Below are positions 37,882 through 40,725 of a stretch of 40,725 bases of DNA, one piece after another. Source of the stretch: Xenorhabdus bovienii. GTDB taxonomy: Bacteria; Pseudomonadota; Gammaproteobacteria; Enterobacterales; Enterobacteriaceae. The stretch is taken from the NCBI RefSeq assembly GCF_024721015.1, contig NZ_JANAIF010000037.1, forward strand, positions 1 through 40,725, read 5' to 3'. Under the pieces are notes generated by a model. The model was not told the origin of the DNA, ran no database searches, and saw nothing but the letters and a program-made list of their open reading frames with translations. A program made the translations under genes and the position numbers. Position 1 is the stretch's first letter. Each line of letters starts with the position of its first letter.

Positions 37882-38295
37882 CTAACCTTCTGTTTCATCC
37901 CCAGTTTCCTCGTCAATGAAGCGCAGTGCCGCAGAATTGATGCAAAAGCGCTCTCCTGTCGGTTTGGGGCCATCGGGAAAAACATGTCCTAAGTGTGCCT
38001 GGCAGTGACTGCAACGCACTTCTATTCGATGCATGTTGTGAGAATAATCATCAAGACAATTGATGGATTTATCATTGAACGGCTGGTAAAAGCTTGGCCA
38101 TCCACAGCCAGAATCAAATTTAGTGTCAGAAACAAATAATGGCTGACGGCAGCACAGGCAGTGGTAAATGCCACTTTTTTTGTTATGCAGCAGTTTTCCT
38201 GAAAATGGCGGTTCGGTTCCTGCTTTTTGCGTAACATAGCGCTGAACTTCACTAAGCTGTTCTATAGAAAGGGAAATATTTTTAGTTTTAGCCAT
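37882..38295 (-). CDS. msrB: Peptide methionine-R-sulfoxide reductase MsrB
   Basis: Reduces the R epimer of methionine sulfoxide in proteins with thioredoxin. The 137 residues equal the E. coli length. Two CxxC zinc pairs are visible (CLCC and CSHC), the [11 protein letters not shown] motif, [21 protein letters not shown] with the catalytic Cys near the end, and RFID. The start at 38295 (MAKTKNISL) is chosen because AAGGTGG lies five bases upstream; a GTG in frame at 38304 overlaps that site. The gene is divergent from gapA across a control region with a CRP site. Confidence 0.96.
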   Translation of the reverse strand: MAKTKNISLSIEQLSEVQRYVTQKAGTEPPFSGKLLHNKKSGIYHCLCCRQPLFVSDTKFDSGCGWPSFYQPFNDKSINCLDDYSHNMHRIEVRCSHCQAHLGHVFPDGPKPTGERFCINSAALRFIDEETGDETEG

Positions 38296-39632
<1,337 letters not shown>

Positions 39633-39653
39633 TTGAATAGCATCTGCGTTCAT

Positions 39654-39685
39654 AAAGCCACCTTAAGCAGGTGGCTTTATTTTTT
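39654..39685 (+). terminator. Intrinsic terminator after gapA
   Basis: AAAGCCACCT (39654-39663) pairs with AGGTGGCTTT (39669-39678), 5-nt loop, followed by ATTTTTTATC. Strong Rho-independent terminator separating gapA from yeaD. Confidence 0.92.
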
Positions 39686-39771
39686 ATCTATTCCGATTTA
39701 TCTCTTAAAAACATTGAGCTATTCTTGCTCCTAGTCAACCGCCAACTCAGGTTTACATAAGGTCATGACAG

Positions 39772-40644
39772 ATGCTTGATAAAATTTTCTCATTACCGGT
39801 TGTAGAACAAATATCTCCTTATATCAGTCAGCGAAATATTGAAGGATTTCCGCTGATTGTTGTTTCACACCCTAAAGTGCGCGGCGCAATCAGTATTCAG
39901 GGTGCACATCTTATTACATGGCAGCCCAGTGGCGAAAAACCTGTATTATGGTTAAGCGATAACACTGAATTTAATACAGGTACAGCCATTCGTGGTGGCA
40001 TTCCCATTTGCTGGCCTTGGTTTGGCTCGACAAGCGCTCCCAGTCACGGTTTTGCACGGATCTTACCTTGGGAATTCAGGGCACACCATGAAAATGAAAA
40101 CGGCGTGATCTTGACATTTACGCTACAAGATAACGCCGATACACATAAGTTATGGTCACACGAGTTCACACTCATTGCCCGTTTTAAGTTAGGGGAAACC
40201 TGCGAAATAGAGCTGGAGTCTCACGGAGAATATCAAGCAACATGTGCGCTCCACTCTTACTTCAATATCAGTGATGTCAATCAAATCTGTGTCAGCGGGC
40301 TTGGTGCTCATTTTATCGATACCGTTGCCGATAAAAAACAGTACGTTCACGAAGATCTGACTTTTAAAGGACGAATTGACCGTATTTATACTGAACCAGA
40401 AGATTTCAGCCTACTCAGTGATACACCGTGGAAACGAACTATTGAAATTCACCATTATCACCATAGTGATGTAGTTTGCTGGAATCCCGGTGCCGAACTT
40501 TCCAGCAGTATGAAAGATATGAGTAAAGAAGGTTATAAGAATATGGTTTGCATCGAAACTGCACGTATCAATTCCCCACAGCTATCCAGAAATAACAACC
40601 CTGCCAGACTTTCTGTGGTTATCCGTTGCCGCAAAAATCCTTGA
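39772..40644 (+). CDS. yeaD: Glucose-6-phosphate 1-epimerase (YeaD)
   Basis: An aldose-1-epimerase-fold enzyme that interconverts the alpha and beta anomers of hexose-6-phosphates. The 290 residues (E. coli 294) contain the family segments IRGGIPICWPWFG, SHGFARILPWEF, the LHSYFNISDV region with the catalytic His, and CIETARINSP. AAGGTC lies upstream of the ATG at 39772; an overlapping ATG 8 bases earlier runs into a stop after four codons. It follows gapA, the E. coli order, consistent with a role around glycolysis. Its stop is only 7 bases from the start of a hairpin cluster at the window's right edge. Confidence 0.95.
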   Translation: MLDKIFSLPVVEQISPYISQRNIEGFPLIVVSHPKVRGAISIQGAHLITWQPSGEKPVLWLSDNTEFNTGTAIRGGIPICWPWFGSTSAPSHGFARILPWEFRAHHENENGVILTFTLQDNADTHKLWSHEFTLIARFKLGETCEIELESHGEYQATCALHSYFNISDVNQICVSGLGAHFIDTVADKKQYVHEDLTFKGRIDRIYTEPEDFSLLSDTPWKRTIEIHHYHHSDVVCWNPGAELSSSMKDMSKEGYKNMVCIETARINSPQLSRNNNPARLSVVIRCRKNP

Positions 40645-40651
40645 TGGAACT

Positions 40652-40714
40652 TAACTACCACCTACTGAAGTAGGTGGGTTAGCGCACTTCGGTGCCGACG
40701 ACTGAAAGTCGTCG
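40652..40714. mobile_element. Cluster of three hairpins, possible IS200/IS605-type end
   Basis: Three stems follow one another almost without gaps just after yeaD. The first is 8 bp (40658-40665 with 40670-40677, TGAA loop), extended past a TA bulge by TAAC/GTTA. The second is a 4-bp stem with a TTCG tetraloop (40684-40695). The third is 8 bp (40696-40703 with 40707-40714, GAA loop). No U tract follows, so a plain terminator is unlikely. Bulged hairpins near an outer edge are typical of IS200/IS605 transposon ends, where minus-strand transcripts would form the scaffold of a TnpB guide RNA. The element itself would lie beyond the window, so this remains inference. It could also be a structured intergenic repeat. 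Confidence 0.4.
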
Positions 40715-40725
40715 AACCACGCACC

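Overview
The window is a chromosomal segment of an AT-rich enterobacterium. Nearly every protein matches an Escherichia coli core gene in length and motifs, and the tRNA-Tyr is, from memory, identical to that of E. coli. The low GC, the AT-rich gaps, the tandem oppA pair and the ugd/epimerase genes beside galU suggest Morganellaceae, most likely Xenorhabdus or Photorhabdus. That assignment is inference; no sequence search was run.

Layout. Positions 1-570 are AT-rich and start in an AAATAT tandem repeat. A SulP anion transporter (minus) is followed by yciB and yciA (plus) and a Fur-controlled tonB (minus). Next come the small basic protein gene yciY (minus, 59 codons), cardiolipin synthase clsA and yciU (plus). 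From 7.1 to 14.5 kb lies an oligopeptide permease locus on the minus strand with two binding-protein genes, in transcription order oppA2-oppA1-oppB-oppC-oppD-oppF. Then ychE (minus), the fermentative adhE (plus), tdk (minus) and hns (plus).

From 20.9 to 24.2 kb is a UDP-sugar operon, galU-ugd-epimerase (minus), converting glucose-1-phosphate through UDP-glucose and UDP-glucuronate probably to UDP-galacturonate, an envelope polysaccharide precursor. Then rssB (minus), ychJ and purU (plus), a tRNA-Tyr gene with its own stringent-type promoter, and an orphan LysR-type regulator in AT-rich DNA. The right third holds xthA (plus), ydjA-selD-topB (minus operon), sppA, ansA-pncA (plus), yeaC and msrB (minus), gapA and yeaD (plus).

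Regulatory sites read directly include a Fur box at tonB, a perfect TGTGA-N6-TCACA CRP site between msrB and gapA, an 18-bp FNR/CRP-type palindrome upstream of adhE, a 12-bp inverted repeat upstream of hns and several intrinsic terminators. Compared with the remembered E. coli order, kch, yciI, yciC and rssA are missing from their usual places.

I see no CRISPR array, prophage, toxin or biosynthetic cluster, and no convincing new multi-gene system. The best leads are three packed hairpins at the right edge (possible IS200/IS605-type end or omega-RNA scaffold), tRNA-Tyr 3'-end fragments repeated downstream of the tRNA, and a GcvB-like target motif in only one of the two oppA genes.
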